Assembly: GCF_000948975.2 (NCBI RefSeq) | Contig: NZ_CP059735.1 | Location: 1,860,001-1,924,000, forward strand | Reading direction: 5' to 3' | DNA: 64,000 nt | Source: Thalassomonas actiniarum | GTDB lineage: Bacteria; Pseudomonadota; Gammaproteobacteria; Enterobacterales; Alteromonadaceae | Shown here: positions 29,100 through 38,481 of the stretch, piece by piece | Position numbering within the stretch: position 1 is the stretch's first letter | Layout of the letters: every line of letters begins with the position of its first letter | Position numbers and translations under genes: made by a program | Notes under the pieces: model-generated | Told to the model about the DNA's origin: nothing | Seen by the model: the letters and a program-made list of their open reading frames with translations, nothing else | Database searches by the model: none

Positions 29100-29162
29100 C
29101 TCAGAGTCTGAAGAAAACTATGGATAAGCACCTGAAAAAAATAATAAACCGGGAGGGTTACC

Positions 29163-29678
29163 ATGTTTAGTCAAGTTCGCACCATATGGCAGGTGCTTAA
29201 ACATACCTTTACCAAAGCCGATACCGTTGAATATCCGGAGCAAAAGCCGTATCTGGCGCCCCGTTATCGCGGCCGTATTGTCTTGACCCGGGATCCTTCC
29301 GGGGAAGAGCGCTGTGTCGCCTGTAATTTATGTGCGGTAGCCTGCCCGGTGGATTGTATCGCCCTGCAGCAAACCATAGATGAAGACGGCCGCAAACGAC
29401 CGGAATTTTTCCGTATCAATTTCTCCCGCTGCATTTTGTGCGGTTTTTGTGAAGAAGCTTGTCCTACCTATGCGATACAGCTGACGCCGGATGTCGAACT
29501 GTGTGAATACGAGCGGCACAACCTGGTGTATGAAAAAGAGCATTTGTTGATCGAGGGGCCGGGTAAATACCCGGATTACAGTTTTTATCAGCAATCGGGG
29601 ATCGCCATTGCCGATAAGGGCAAAGGGCAGGGGGTGCAGGAAGCGCCGCCGGTGGATATCAGGGGATTAATGCCATGA
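29163..29678 (+). CDS. nuoI: NADH-quinone oxidoreductase subunit I
   Basis: 171 residues; carries the two 4Fe-4S clusters N6a and N6b. Both ferredoxin motifs are present: [15 protein letters not shown] and [21 protein letters not shown] lies just before the ATG. After the stop there are three copies of the block GTGCCATGAAA or its variant GCCATGAAA before nuoJ, a small duplication. Confidence 0.96.
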   Translation: MFSQVRTIWQVLKHTFTKADTVEYPEQKPYLAPRYRGRIVLTRDPSGEERCVACNLCAVACPVDCIALQQTIDEDGRKRPEFFRINFSRCILCGFCEEACPTYAIQLTPDVELCEYERHNLVYEKEHLLIEGPGKYPDYSFYQQSGIAIADKGKGQGVQEAPPVDIRGLMP

Positions 29679-29724
29679 AAAGTGCCATGAAAGGTGCCAT
29701 GAAATATTTAAAGGGAGGCCTGTT

Positions 29725-30249
29725 ATGACGATAGAGCTGATGTTTTATCTGGCGGGAGCCGTGGCGGTTCTGGCCAGCTTAAAGGTGGTGACCGGGAAAA
29801 ATACCATACATGCCCTTTTGTACCTGGTGGTGTCTCTGCTGGCGGTGGCGGTGTGTTTTTATCTGATGGGGGCACCGTTTGCCGCCGGACTTGAGGTTAT
29901 CGTTTATGCCGGCGCTATCCTGGTCTTGTTTGTTTTTTCCGTGATGCTGTTTAACTTAAATCATGATGAAGTCCTGTTTGCCCGGCAAAGCCAGGGTTTA
30001 GGTTTCTGGGCCGGACCTGTGGTGTTGGCCATGTGCCTGTTGGCACTGCTGGTCAACATCATCCAAAGCGCAGATATCCAGGATAAGCTCACCGTTAACC
30101 TGGTGGATGCCAAACAGGTGGGCATATTGCTTTATGGCCCCTATCTGTTGGCGGTAGAAATTGCTTCTTTCCTGTTATTGGCCGGTTTGATTGCCGGGTA
30201 TCATTATGCAAGACCTGAAGGGCCGGGCAGCCATGGAGGTCGCTCATGA
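29725..30249 (+). CDS. nuoJ: NADH-quinone oxidoreductase subunit J
   Basis: 174 residues, five predicted membrane helices, with the conserved segment [19 protein letters not shown] that forms the mobile pi-bulge helix in complex I. It has an AAGGGAGG ribosome-binding site. The stop overlaps the nuoK start as ATGA. Confidence 0.95.
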   Translation: MTIELMFYLAGAVAVLASLKVVTGKNTIHALLYLVVSLLAVAVCFYLMGAPFAAGLEVIVYAGAILVLFVFSVMLFNLNHDEVLFARQSQGLGFWAGPVVLAMCLLALLVNIIQSADIQDKLTVNLVDAKQVGILLYGPYLLAVEIASFLLLAGLIAGYHYARPEGPGSHGGRS

Positions 30250-30554
30250 CAGCTATTCCGTTAAATCACGTGCTGATACTTGCCTGTATTTTATTTTCCA
30301 TAGGTTTTATCGGCGTCATCGTCCGTAAAAATACCCTGTTTATCCTGATGAGCCTTGAGATCATGCTTAATGCCGTAGGGGTGGCCTTTATCGGCGCCGG
30401 CAGTGTCTGGCAGCAGGCAGACGGGCAGATCATGTTTATTTTGATCTTATCGCTGGCGGCGGCCGAGGTGGCGATAGGGCTGGCGCTGCTGATCAGGATG
30501 CAGCGCAGGTATCAGTCGCTCGATATTGATAAACTCAGTGAAATGCGGGGGTAA
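30246..30554 (+). CDS. nuoK: NADH-quinone oxidoreductase subunit K
   Basis: 102 residues, three helices, homologous to Mrp antiporter MnhC. The proton-path glutamates are present in [12 protein letters not shown] and [12 protein letters not shown]. It starts in the ATGA overlap with nuoJ; nuoL begins 2 nt after its stop. Confidence 0.96.
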   Translation: MTAIPLNHVLILACILFSIGFIGVIVRKNTLFILMSLEIMLNAVGVAFIGAGSVWQQADGQIMFILILSLAAAEVAIGLALLIRMQRRYQSLDIDKLSEMRG

Positions 30555-30556
30555 AG

Positions 30557-32410
30557 ATGTCACTTTTAGCCTGGATACCTTTTTATCCCCTGGTCAGTTT
30601 CCTGATTTTGATCGCCTTGGGCAAACGTTTGTCCTGGGGGCTGGCCTCAACACTCAGTGTCGGCGCTATTGCCTTAAGTGCTATTTCCAGCGCCCTGGTG
30701 ATCAGCCAGCTGGCAAGTGCCGACAGCGGTATTATCAGCGTGAAATTATGGAGCTGGTTCAGCCTGGGCGGCGGCGAGGTCAATTTCAGCTTTTATCTCG
30801 ACAGCCTGTCGGCGGTGATGATTTCTGTGGTCAGCGGTGTCGGTTTGCTTATTCATGCCTATGCTGCCGCTTATATGAAAAACGACGAGAACTTCAGCCG
30901 TTTTATGGCTTATATGAATTTATTTATCGTCGCCATGTTGATTTTAGTGCTGGCGGATAACCTGGTGCTCCTGTACTTGGGTTGGGAAGGGGTCGGCTTG
31001 TGCAGCTTCTTGCTGATAGGTTTCTGGTACCAGGAAAAAGAAAATGTCCTGGCGGCGCGCAAGGCCTTTATCGTCACCCGGGTGGGGGATACCGCCATGG
31101 CCATCGGTTTGTTTTTATTATTTAAATCCCTGGGCGAGCTTAATATTGTCGCCGTCAATGCATCGGCTCACGCTTTATGGCAAATCGGCGATGAGCTGCC
31201 TTACTGGATTGCACTGTTATTACTGGGCGGCGCGGTGGGCAAGTCGGCGCAATTGCCGCTGCAAACCTGGCTGCCGGATGCCATGGCGGGGCCGACGCCG
31301 GTCAGTGCCCTGATCCATGCCGCTACTATGGTGACCGCCGGGGTTTATCTGATCGCCCGTATGCAGGGAGTATTTCTGCTTTCACCCGAGGTGATGTCTT
31401 ATGTTGCCTGGATCGGCGCTTTAACCCTGCTGCTGGCGGGAGTTGCCGCGCTGGCACAAAAGGATATCAAACGGGTGCTGGCTTACTCCACCATGAGCCA
31501 GATAGGCTATATGATGCTGGCACTCGGTGCGGGCGCCTGGTCGGCGGGGGTTTTTCATTTAATGACCCATGCCTTTTTTAAGGCGCTGCTGTTTTTGACC
31601 GCAGGCTCTGTGATACTGGCGCTGCATCACCAGCAGGATCTGTTTAAAATGGGTGGCTTGCTCAAAAAACTGCCGGTGGAAAGCGGCCTGTTTATTGTCG
31701 GTTTGATCTGTTTAATGGCCTTGCCCGGGACTTCCGGCTTTTTCTCCAAGGAGGCGATTATTGCCACCTTATGGTCTTCGCCTACTGCGGGGCCTGTCTT
31801 GTGGTGGGGGGCAATACTTGGCGCGTTACTTACCAGTATCTACAGCTGCCGGTTATTTTTCCTCGCCTTTCTCGGGGCCAGCCGCGAGCATGACAAGGTG
31901 CATGACTTGCATCATGACCACCCGAGCGTGCTGCTGCGCTGGCCGTTATTTTTACTGGCGTTACTGTCTTTATTTGGCGGATTAATTTCCCTGGATTTTA
32001 CTGAGGTGTTCTCTGTTGCCTCTTCAGCTGATGGCGTTCAAGAACCTGCCTGGCTGCATTCCCTTGCCATTGCCACACCTTTTATCGGTATCGCCTTTGC
32101 CTGGTTCTTCTTTAAAAGCTACCGGGACAATAACGGAGAAGCGCTTGAGATGAAACCCGGGGGACTTAACCGCTTTTGCGGTGATGGCCTGGGTTTTGAC
32201 TGGCTCTATCATTATTTACTGGTACGGCCCTATTGTTTCCTTGCCAACATCAACCGCCGGGATGTTATCGATCAGCTGCTTATGTTCAACGGCTGGTATG
32301 TCAGGTTATGGCACGACGCCTTGTCCGCCAGTCAGAACGGCAGCCTGCGCTGGTATGCCGCCGGTATTGGTTTGGCTGTTGTCTGTTTAGCGGGAGTGAT
32401 CACCTTATGA
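30557..32410 (+). CDS. nuoL: NADH-quinone oxidoreductase subunit L
   Basis: 617 residues, antiporter-like proton-pumping subunit with many helices and the long lateral helix at the C-terminus. Signatures: LLYLGWEGVGLCSFLLIGFW, THAFFKALLFL, LPDAMAGPTPVSALIHAATM. Length matches E. coli (613). The stop overlaps the nuoM start (ATGA). Confidence 0.96.
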   Translation: MSLLAWIPFYPLVSFLILIALGKRLSWGLASTLSVGAIALSAISSALVISQLASADSGIISVKLWSWFSLGGGEVNFSFYLDSLSAVMISVVSGVGLLIHAYAAAYMKNDENFSRFMAYMNLFIVAMLILVLADNLVLLYLGWEGVGLCSFLLIGFWYQEKENVLAARKAFIVTRVGDTAMAIGLFLLFKSLGELNIVAVNASAHALWQIGDELPYWIALLLLGGAVGKSAQLPLQTWLPDAMAGPTPVSALIHAATMVTAGVYLIARMQGVFLLSPEVMSYVAWIGALTLLLAGVAALAQKDIKRVLAYSTMSQIGYMMLALGAGAWSAGVFHLMTHAFFKALLFLTAGSVILALHHQQDLFKMGGLLKKLPVESGLFIVGLICLMALPGTSGFFSKEAIIATLWSSPTAGPVLWWGAILGALLTSIYSCRLFFLAFLGASREHDKVHDLHHDHPSVLLRWPLFLLALLSLFGGLISLDFTEVFSVASSADGVQEPAWLHSLAIATPFIGIAFAWFFFKSYRDNNGEALEMKPGGLNRFCGDGLGFDWLYHYLLVRPYCFLANINRRDVIDQLLMFNGWYVRLWHDALSASQNGSLRWYAAGIGLAVVCLAGVITL

Positions 32411-33900
32411 TATTAACAATTGTGATGTTGGGCTTTTTGTTACTCGGCGCTTTTGCCTGGTATATGGAAGGCATCAGTAGCAAAGCTCCCCGCTGGATTG
32501 CCTTATTTGCGGTGGTATTGGCCGCCGGCTTATTTGCAAGTTTTGTCCTGGGCTCGGGGGCCAGCTTTGCCGAGCTTAAGCCTTTAGTGCGCCTTCCCTG
32601 GATCCCGGTTTTTAATATTGAATATGCCTTAGCCATAGATCACCTGAGCATTATCCTGTTATCCCTGACCTTTATGCTGGCGCTGATCTGCGTGTTGGTG
32701 TCCTGGCAGGAAATCAAGGAAAGGGCCGGATTTTATTATTTTAACCTGCTGGCGACCTTTGCCGGCATTATCGGGGTATTTACCGCGGTAGATCTGTTTT
32801 TATTCTTTTTCTTCTGGGAAGTGATGTTATTGCCGATGACGGCAATTATCGCCATCTGGGGCCATGAAAACCGCCACTTTGCCGCAATAAAGTTTTTTAT
32901 CTTCACCCAGGTGAGCAGCTTGTTGATGCTGGTGGCCATTATCCTGATGGCAGCGGCGCATTTTCAGCAAACCGGGCAGTTAAGCTTTTATTACCCCGAT
33001 TGGCTGGCCCTGGAGCTGTCACTGGAATATGCCCGTTGGCTGATGTTGGGCTTTTTTATCGCCTTTGCCGTCAAGCTGCCTTCGGTGCCGGTGCACAGCT
33101 GGCTGCCGGATGCCCATACCCAGGCGCCGACGGCGGGCAGCGTCTTGCTGGCGGGGGTACTGTTAAAAACCGGTGCCTATGGCTTGATTCGTTTTGTGAT
33201 CTTTTTATTTCCCGAAGCAAGCCAGGGTTTTGCCCCCCTTGCCGCACTGCTCGGTGTGGTGAGCATTTTATACGGGGCGAAAATGGCCTTTGCCCAGCAG
33301 GACTTTAAACGTCTGGTGGCCTACAGCAGTATTAGCCATATGGGTTTTGTGATGCTGGCACTGTTTTCCTTTAATGCCACTGCCTACCAGGGGGCGGTAT
33401 TGACCCTGGTGGCCCACGGTTTAAGCAGCGGCGCTTTGTTTTCACTGGCGGGCATTATCTACAGCCGCATTCATTCCCGTAACCTGGCGGATATGGGCGG
33501 CTTCTGGTCTAGCGCGCCGCGCATGGGGGGATTCACCCTGGCTTTTGCCGCCGCGGCTTTTGGTTTGCCGGGACTGGCTAACTTTATCGGCGAGTTTATG
33601 AGTTTAGTGGGGGCGTACCAGGCCTTCCCTGTTGCCGCGGTTTTTGCCGCACTGGGACTGATCGGCTCGGCGGTTTACGGTATCGTTTTGTTCCAGTCGA
33701 CTTTCCACGGGCCGCCGGGGGGGGAAGTGGAGGATTTATCCGGGCGTGAACTGGTGATTTCCGGCTCTTTGCTGGGTTTATTGCTGTTGTTTGGCCTTTT
33801 CCCGAACATGATACTTGAATACAGCAGCGCCACCGGAGAACAACTGGCGTTATTGTCCCAGGGCGTCTCGAATTTAACAGGAGTGACTTATGCCAACTGA
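32407..33900 (+). CDS. nuoM: NADH-quinone oxidoreductase subunit M
   Basis: 497 residues, antiporter-like proton-pumping subunit. Signatures: FFFFWEVMLLPMTAIIAIWG, SWLPDAHTQAPTAGSVLLAG, VAYSSISHMGFV. The frame is open further upstream inside nuoL, but the ATG at 32407 in the ATGA overlap with nuoL gives the usual N-terminus MILTIVMLGF. Confidence 0.95.
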   Translation: MILTIVMLGFLLLGAFAWYMEGISSKAPRWIALFAVVLAAGLFASFVLGSGASFAELKPLVRLPWIPVFNIEYALAIDHLSIILLSLTFMLALICVLVSWQEIKERAGFYYFNLLATFAGIIGVFTAVDLFLFFFFWEVMLLPMTAIIAIWGHENRHFAAIKFFIFTQVSSLLMLVAIILMAAAHFQQTGQLSFYYPDWLALELSLEYARWLMLGFFIAFAVKLPSVPVHSWLPDAHTQAPTAGSVLLAGVLLKTGAYGLIRFVIFLFPEASQGFAPLAALLGVVSILYGAKMAFAQQDFKRLVAYSSISHMGFVMLALFSFNATAYQGAVLTLVAHGLSSGALFSLAGIIYSRIHSRNLADMGGFWSSAPRMGGFTLAFAAAAFGLPGLANFIGEFMSLVGAYQAFPVAAVFAALGLIGSAVYGIVLFQSTFHGPPGGEVEDLSGRELVISGSLLGLLLLFGLFPNMILEYSSATGEQLALLSQGVSNLTGVTYAN

Positions 33901-35494
33901 GATGGCCTCAGCGCCTTTGCTTAGCAATGTTCAGTTTACCCATGCCATGTTGCTGGCGATATCACCCCAGCTGATTGTTGCCTTTGGTATAGTGCTCTCG
34001 TTATTGCTGATTGCCTGGAAACGTTCGCGGCGTATGCTGCAGGGCTTGACCTCGGCGATTTTTATCGTCGCCTTAATCGCCTCTGTGCCGCTGTTATTTA
34101 ATAGCGAGATCCCGGTCACTATCCTGTTAAAGGTGGATGGTTATGGGGTATTTGCCTTTATGCTGGTGTGTTTTTCCGGTTTGATGGTGACCTTGTTAAG
34201 CGGACAATTGCTGCAGCGAAATACCGAGGCCCATGATGAATATTACCTGTTGTTGCAGCTGGTAATACTAGGGGGCGGCATATTGGTTGTCAGTGATCAC
34301 TTTGCCAGCTTGTTCCTAGGGTTTGAATTACTCAGCCTGGCCTTGGTGGGCCTGGTGGGTTTTTTCCGCGAGGGCAAACATGCGGTGGAAACGGCTTTTA
34401 AATATTTGATTTTAAGCGCCACCGCGTCGAGTTTTATGTTGCTTGGTATCGCTTTTATTTACAGCCAGACCGGCAGTTTGCATTTTTCTTTGATTAATAC
34501 CGGAGTCAATAGCGCAGGTCAGGCAGGCGTAGAGCTGACCAATGCTTTCCATGCCCTGGGCATGCTGTTGTTTTTTGCCGGCATGGCGTTTAAGTTATCC
34601 CTGGTACCTTTTCATTTCTGGACCCCGGATGTGTACCAGGGGGCGCCGACCCCGGTCACTATGCTGATGGCGACAGTTTCGAAAGTGGCGATGTTTACCG
34701 TGTTGATGAAATGCCTGTTCAGTCAGGGGGTCTTTGTTCAGAGTAATATGATGCAGTTGGTGGCCCTGGTAGCGGTTTTGTCTATGGTATTTGGCAATGT
34801 GCTGGCGTTAAAGCAGGAAAATCTGAAACGTTTACTGGGTTATTCCTCTATTGCCCATATGGGTTATCTGCTGATTGTTTTATTGATCACTTCGGTGCAG
34901 GACATTAATTTTGCCTGGCAAAGTGCGCTTTTTTATCTGTCTGCTTATGTGTTGGCGTCTTTGTCGATTTTTATGGTGATGATCTTTACCACACAAGATG
35001 CGTTATTGCCCGGGCAAAATCCGCAGCAGGCAGAGGATGAAGTCACTATCGGCAGCTGGCAGGGGCTTTTCTGGCACAATCCTATGATGGCCTTTCTGGC
35101 GATCCTGGCGGTATTAAGCCTGGCGGGCATTCCGCTGTCGATGGGCTTTATTGCCAAGTTTTACCTGTTGACCTTTGCCAGCCAGGCGGGGCTGTGGTGG
35201 TTAATTATCGCGCTGATCCTCGGCAGCGGTATCGGGCTGTTTTATTATTTGCGGATCATTTTTAGTTTGTTTGCTTCGCCCTTTCCTGAACAAAACGCTC
35301 AGCAAGCAGCGGCATCGAGTGCTGAGTCCGGGCAGTTACCTGCATCTGGTTATTTCCCCTGGAAGGGTGTGCTGGTAACGGGGTTTGTTTTTGCCGGTCT
35401 GGTTTTTGGCCTGTATCCGGATGTCTTGATGCAGGTGATTAATCGCCTGGGAGAGCTTACCGAGCCTTTAGCGGTATTGAGCCAGACGCCTTAA
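33890..35494 (+). CDS. nuoN: NADH-quinone oxidoreductase subunit N
   Basis: 534 residues, antiporter-like proton-pumping subunit, the last gene of the operon. Signatures: FLGFELLSLALVGLVG, FHFWTPDVYQGAPTPVTM, LLGYSSIAHMGYLLI. The ATG at 33890 has AGGAG upstream and overlaps nuoM by 11 nt. A charged Gln/Ala-rich loop near residue 470 is slightly longer than usual. I see no strong terminator after it. Confidence 0.95.
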   Translation: MPTEMASAPLLSNVQFTHAMLLAISPQLIVAFGIVLSLLLIAWKRSRRMLQGLTSAIFIVALIASVPLLFNSEIPVTILLKVDGYGVFAFMLVCFSGLMVTLLSGQLLQRNTEAHDEYYLLLQLVILGGGILVVSDHFASLFLGFELLSLALVGLVGFFREGKHAVETAFKYLILSATASSFMLLGIAFIYSQTGSLHFSLINTGVNSAGQAGVELTNAFHALGMLLFFAGMAFKLSLVPFHFWTPDVYQGAPTPVTMLMATVSKVAMFTVLMKCLFSQGVFVQSNMMQLVALVAVLSMVFGNVLALKQENLKRLLGYSSIAHMGYLLIVLLITSVQDINFAWQSALFYLSAYVLASLSIFMVMIFTTQDALLPGQNPQQAEDEVTIGSWQGLFWHNPMMAFLAILAVLSLAGIPLSMGFIAKFYLLTFASQAGLWWLIIALILGSGIGLFYYLRIIFSLFASPFPEQNAQQAAASSAESGQLPASGYFPWKGVLVTGFVFAGLVFGLYPDVLMQVINRLGELTEPLAVLSQTP

Positions 35495-35588
35495 GGTGGT
35501 TTTACATTACTTTTACCAGCTATTAATATTTATTAGCATTTTTTATGCCTGATTTTAAGACTTTTGCCCTAGACCAGGTAAATATAAC

Positions 35589-35616
35589 TTGTGTCTGGTA
35601 TTTACATCTGTATAAT
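35589..35616 (+). promoter_or_regulatory. Probable sigma-70 promoter of the helicase gene
   Basis: TTGTGT (35589-35594) and a perfect TATAAT (35611-35616) with a 16-bp spacer. The start would be near 35623, giving a leader of about 185 nt before the helicase ATG. Confidence 0.6.
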
Positions 35617-35622
35617 ACGCGC

Positions 35623-35807
35623 CTCGCTTATAGGGTGCCTTGAAACACCTTTTTCCCAGCGATTAAAATGAGTGGGGTTATTTCCGCCCAATAGACTTGC
35701 CAAGCTAATTTCTCCTTAATTAGCATATTGACTGTGCCTCAAGTCTTCCTGGTGGTTTTCCTCGTAAATGTACGCAGGCTTTACCTGCTATTGAGAAGAC
35801 AAAATCT
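35623..35807 (+). promoter_or_regulatory. Structured 5' leader of the DEAD-box helicase gene
   Basis: The leader contains several stems: GCTAATT / AATTAGC (35704-35710 and 35718-35724, perfect, loop TCTCCTT), GCAGG / CCTGC (35774-35778 and 35784-35788), and GTCTTC / GAAGAC (35743-35748 and 35795-35800). The last pairs with the GAGAAG ribosome-binding site, and the first loop is complementary to a Shine-Dalgarno. A short GGGTG...CACCT stem with TTTTT lies at 35632-35655. Long regulatory leaders are known for cold-shock and csdA-type genes. Confidence 0.45.
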
Positions 35808-37595
35808 ATGACTGATACTAACAATGCCGCTGTCGGCTTTGAATCTTTAGGCTTGCCTGAAACTTTATTAACTGCTTTAAATTCTTTAGGATTTTCCTCT
35901 GCGACCGATATCCAGGCGCAAACTATTCCCCCGTTATTGGCAGGTAAAGATGTTTTAGGTGAAGCGCAAACCGGTACCGGTAAAACTGCGGCATTCGGTT
36001 TACCTGCATTAGCCCAAATTGATACTTCCATCAAAAAGCCTCAGTTAATGGTATTGGCACCGACTCGTGAACTGGCAATGCAGGTGGCAGAAGCCATCGA
36101 ATCATTTTCCAAAAACATGAAAGGTTTGCGTGTTGCTACCTTATATGGCGGCCAGTCCTATGGTCCGCAATTCCAGCAACTTGAGCGTGGCGCCCAGGTA
36201 GTTGTTGGTACTCCGGGTCGTTTAATGGACCACTTACGCCGTAAGAGTTTAAAGCTGGATAACCTTTCTTTTTGTGTGCTTGATGAAGCCGATGAAATGT
36301 TGAACATGGGCTTCCTGGATGACATCGAGTGGATCCTTGAGCACTTGCCTGAGCAAACGCAAATGGCCTTGTTCTCGGCCACTATGCCGCCGCAAATCCG
36401 TAAGGTGGCGAACCGTTTCTTAAAAGAGCCCGAGCACATTAAAATTGCTGCGGTGAAAAAAGCCAAAGCCAATATCAAGCAATACGCCTGGAAGGTAAGT
36501 GGCATCAATAAAATGACCGCCTTAGAGCGTATCGCCGAAACGGTAGAATACGATGCCATGATTATTTTTGTGCGCACCCGTAACGATACCGTAGATGTTG
36601 CCGAAAAATTAGAGCGTCTGGGTTACCCGGCGGTTGCCTTAAACGGTGATATGAATCAGGCACAACGTGAGCGTACCGTAGAACAGTTAAAATCCGGTAA
36701 GTCTTCTATCATGGTTGCTACCGACGTAGTTGCCCGTGGTCTGGATATCCCGCGTATTTCTTTGGTGGTTAACTACGACCTGCCGGGTGATAATGAAGCT
36801 TATGTTCACCGCATCGGTCGTACCGGTCGTGCCGGTCGCAGCGGTGTTTCCATTTCATTTGTACGTCCTCGTGAAATGTACTCTTTGCGTCACTATGAGC
36901 GTTTAACATCCGGTACTATTGAGCAGTATGAACTGCCGACCATCCAGGAAATCGGTAAAGCCCGTATTGAGCGTACCCGTGAAGAACTGGCCAGTGTTGT
37001 TGCCGATAAAGAATTGGCGAGCATGCGTGAAATCATTGAAAGCATGGCCAATGAATCTGAGCTTTCCATGGTAGATTTAGCCGCGGCGCTGTTATATCAG
37101 AAGCAGTTAAAACAGCCGCTGCAGCCAAAAGAAGATCCTAAACCTCGCCGTGAAGCGCGTGACCGCTTTGACCGCAACGATCGCAATGGTCGCCGTGATG
37201 CTCGTGGTGGTCGCGACGGGCGTGATAACCGTGGTAACCGCGACAACCGTGGTGAAAGAGCTCCACGTAAGCCTAAGGCGGTACGCAGCGATGTCGATTG
37301 GCAGACTTACCGTTTAGAGGTAGGTAAAGAGCATGGCGCTAAGCCGGGTGATATTGTTGGTGCTATTGCCAACGAAATCTCATTGGACAGCAGCTATATC
37401 GGCGCCATCAACTTACATGACCGTCACAGCTATGTGCAGTTGCCAAAAGGCATCCCTACCGGTGCTTTCCAGCAGCTGAAAACGGTACGTGTACGTCGTC
37501 AGGCTTTAGAAATCTCGGTATCTGATGCTCCTGCTGCACACGAGCGTCCGCGTCGCTACAATGACCGTCCTGAGCGTTCAAGACGTGCCAACTAA
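35808..37595 (+). CDS. deaD: DEAD-box ATP-dependent RNA helicase, DeaD/CsdA type
   Basis: 595 residues. The RecA-like helicase core has Q-motif context (FESLGLPETLLTAL), AQTGTGKT, PTRELAMQ, VLDEADEMLNMGF, SATMP and HRIGRTGRAGR. After it comes the RNA-binding DbpA-like RRM fold (about 470-560; KPGDIVGAIANEISLDSSYIGAI) typical of DeaD/CsdA. Between them is an Arg/Asp/Gly-rich disordered linker with RGGRDGRDNRGNRDNRG repeats. It unwinds structured RNA for ribosome assembly and mRNA decay in the cold. A strong terminator follows at 37622. Confidence 0.95.
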   Translation: MTDTNNAAVGFESLGLPETLLTALNSLGFSSATDIQAQTIPPLLAGKDVLGEAQTGTGKTAAFGLPALAQIDTSIKKPQLMVLAPTRELAMQVAEAIESFSKNMKGLRVATLYGGQSYGPQFQQLERGAQVVVGTPGRLMDHLRRKSLKLDNLSFCVLDEADEMLNMGFLDDIEWILEHLPEQTQMALFSATMPPQIRKVANRFLKEPEHIKIAAVKKAKANIKQYAWKVSGINKMTALERIAETVEYDAMIIFVRTRNDTVDVAEKLERLGYPAVALNGDMNQAQRERTVEQLKSGKSSIMVATDVVARGLDIPRISLVVNYDLPGDNEAYVHRIGRTGRAGRSGVSISFVRPREMYSLRHYERLTSGTIEQYELPTIQEIGKARIERTREELASVVADKELASMREIIESMANESELSMVDLAAALLYQKQLKQPLQPKEDPKPRREARDRFDRNDRNGRRDARGGRDGRDNRGNRDNRGERAPRKPKAVRSDVDWQTYRLEVGKEHGAKPGDIVGAIANEISLDSSYIGAINLHDRHSYVQLPKGIPTGAFQQLKTVRVRRQALEISVSDAPAAHERPRRYNDRPERSRRAN

Positions 37596-37621
37596 AACTT
37601 ATTCACAATAAGTTATTTGAT

Positions 37622-37649
37622 AAAAAAGGTGCTGTTAAGTGCCTTTTTT
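37622..37649 (+). terminator. Rho-independent terminator of the helicase gene
   Basis: AAAAAAGGTGCT and AGTGCCTTTTTT form a 12-bp stem with two G-U wobbles and loop GTTA, ending in a T6 run, 27 nt after the helicase stop. Confidence 0.85.
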
Positions 37650-37687
37650 ATTGCCTGTGGAAAAGTTTTCTGTTGTTGTGGCCCGGT

Positions 37688-37716
37688 TTGACTTCAGCAA
37701 ACGGCTTTGATAGCTT
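37688..37716 (+). promoter_or_regulatory. Possible promoter of the precursor-peptide gene
   Basis: TTGACT (37688-37693) with a 17-bp spacer to TAGCTT (37711-37716). The -35 is good and the -10 is poor. It lies beyond the helicase terminator, which argues for a separate promoter for the peptide gene. Confidence 0.35.
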
Positions 37717-37783
37717 GGTTTATGTACTAAGGGCGTCGTAGATGCGGCGTCGGTATAAATCAATCAAAAATAAGGATATACCA

Positions 37784-37954
37784 ATGAAATTGACTTTAAA
37801 TAAACAGAAATTAAAAAACCTTTCTCGCAACAAGAAGGGTTTGCCGGTGGATATGACGCCCCGGGTTGGCGGCGGTATCACGGGCACAGTTTGTGGTCCG
37901 GTTAAGACAACTGTACCTACCTGGGCATGTCCGACTTATTATTACCTGTGTTAA
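37784..37954 (+). CDS. Small RiPP-type precursor peptide, GG-leader with Cys/Thr core
   Basis: 56 residues from the ATG at 37784 (AAGGAT ribosome-binding site 8 nt before it); a longer in-frame start at 37742 is less likely. The first 30 residues are a charged leader, MKLTLNKQKLKNLSRNKKG then LPVDMTPRVGGG, ending in a Gly-Gly-type cleavage motif. The 25-residue remainder is rich in Thr and aromatics with three Cys (ITGTVCGPVKTTVPTWACP, ending YYYLC). The leader pattern LNK..LK.LS...(V/I)GG resembles genus-wide families of small precursors in Shewanella, Pseudoalteromonas and relatives often named lanthipeptide-like; that comparison is from memory. No modifying enzyme, C39 peptidase or exporter lies within the window, so any maturation enzymes act in trans. 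Confidence 0.7.
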   Translation: MKLTLNKQKLKNLSRNKKGLPVDMTPRVGGGITGTVCGPVKTTVPTWACPTYYYLC

Positions 37955-38481
37955 TGCCTTTAACGGCCTGATCTTTAAGGGTCTTTGAAGCAGTTAACCG
38001 GGCCCGTTGAACCGGGCTCATCGTTAACATGCGCTTTTACGCTGCCTTGATGTTTATAACAGCAAGCGCTCAAACAGTTTCCTCTGTTGCTTTCCCGTCC
38101 GTTTTGCTTTTTAGCACAAGTTATCTCTTTATAGCCTGCATACCTGATAAATGTCGGATAAGCATTATTTTTAGCAAACTCCTTAAAAAGGGAGGCGGTT
38201 AGCGCTTGGAAAATGTCCGGTTTTTACCACTTGTGCCGGTAATTTTTGTTATCGATAAATTTTTGAAAAGGAGATTCTATAGCGCTATTTTCCTGGTGTT
38301 AAAAATTCTTTACAGCTGCCTTTCAGGGCTTATCTGCGCTGGCTTGATGTAGATCATATTTTTGCCACTTTTTGCGTACAATTTCTGTTACAGGTCTTTT
38401 TTTTTTCTGTTCCCCGCAGGTCTTTTTCTTTCCCGAAATCAGTTTAATAATGAAGTCATACTATTGAAGAGAGATACCAAT
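37955..38481. other. 527-nt intergenic region before hppD
   Basis: Between the precursor peptide and hppD. It holds the hairpin at 37993-38028 and must hold the hppD promoter. The frame of hppD is open back to 38362, but that part is T-rich and has no ribosome-binding site. No other gene seen. Confidence 0.5.
37993..38028 (+). terminator. Hairpin after the precursor-peptide gene
   Basis: GGGCCCG (38000-38006) and CGGGCTC (38013-38019) pair with one wobble around TTGAAC; GTTAAC at 37993 and at 38023 can extend the stem. No T-run follows. Likely 3' end of the small peptide transcript. Confidence 0.4.
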
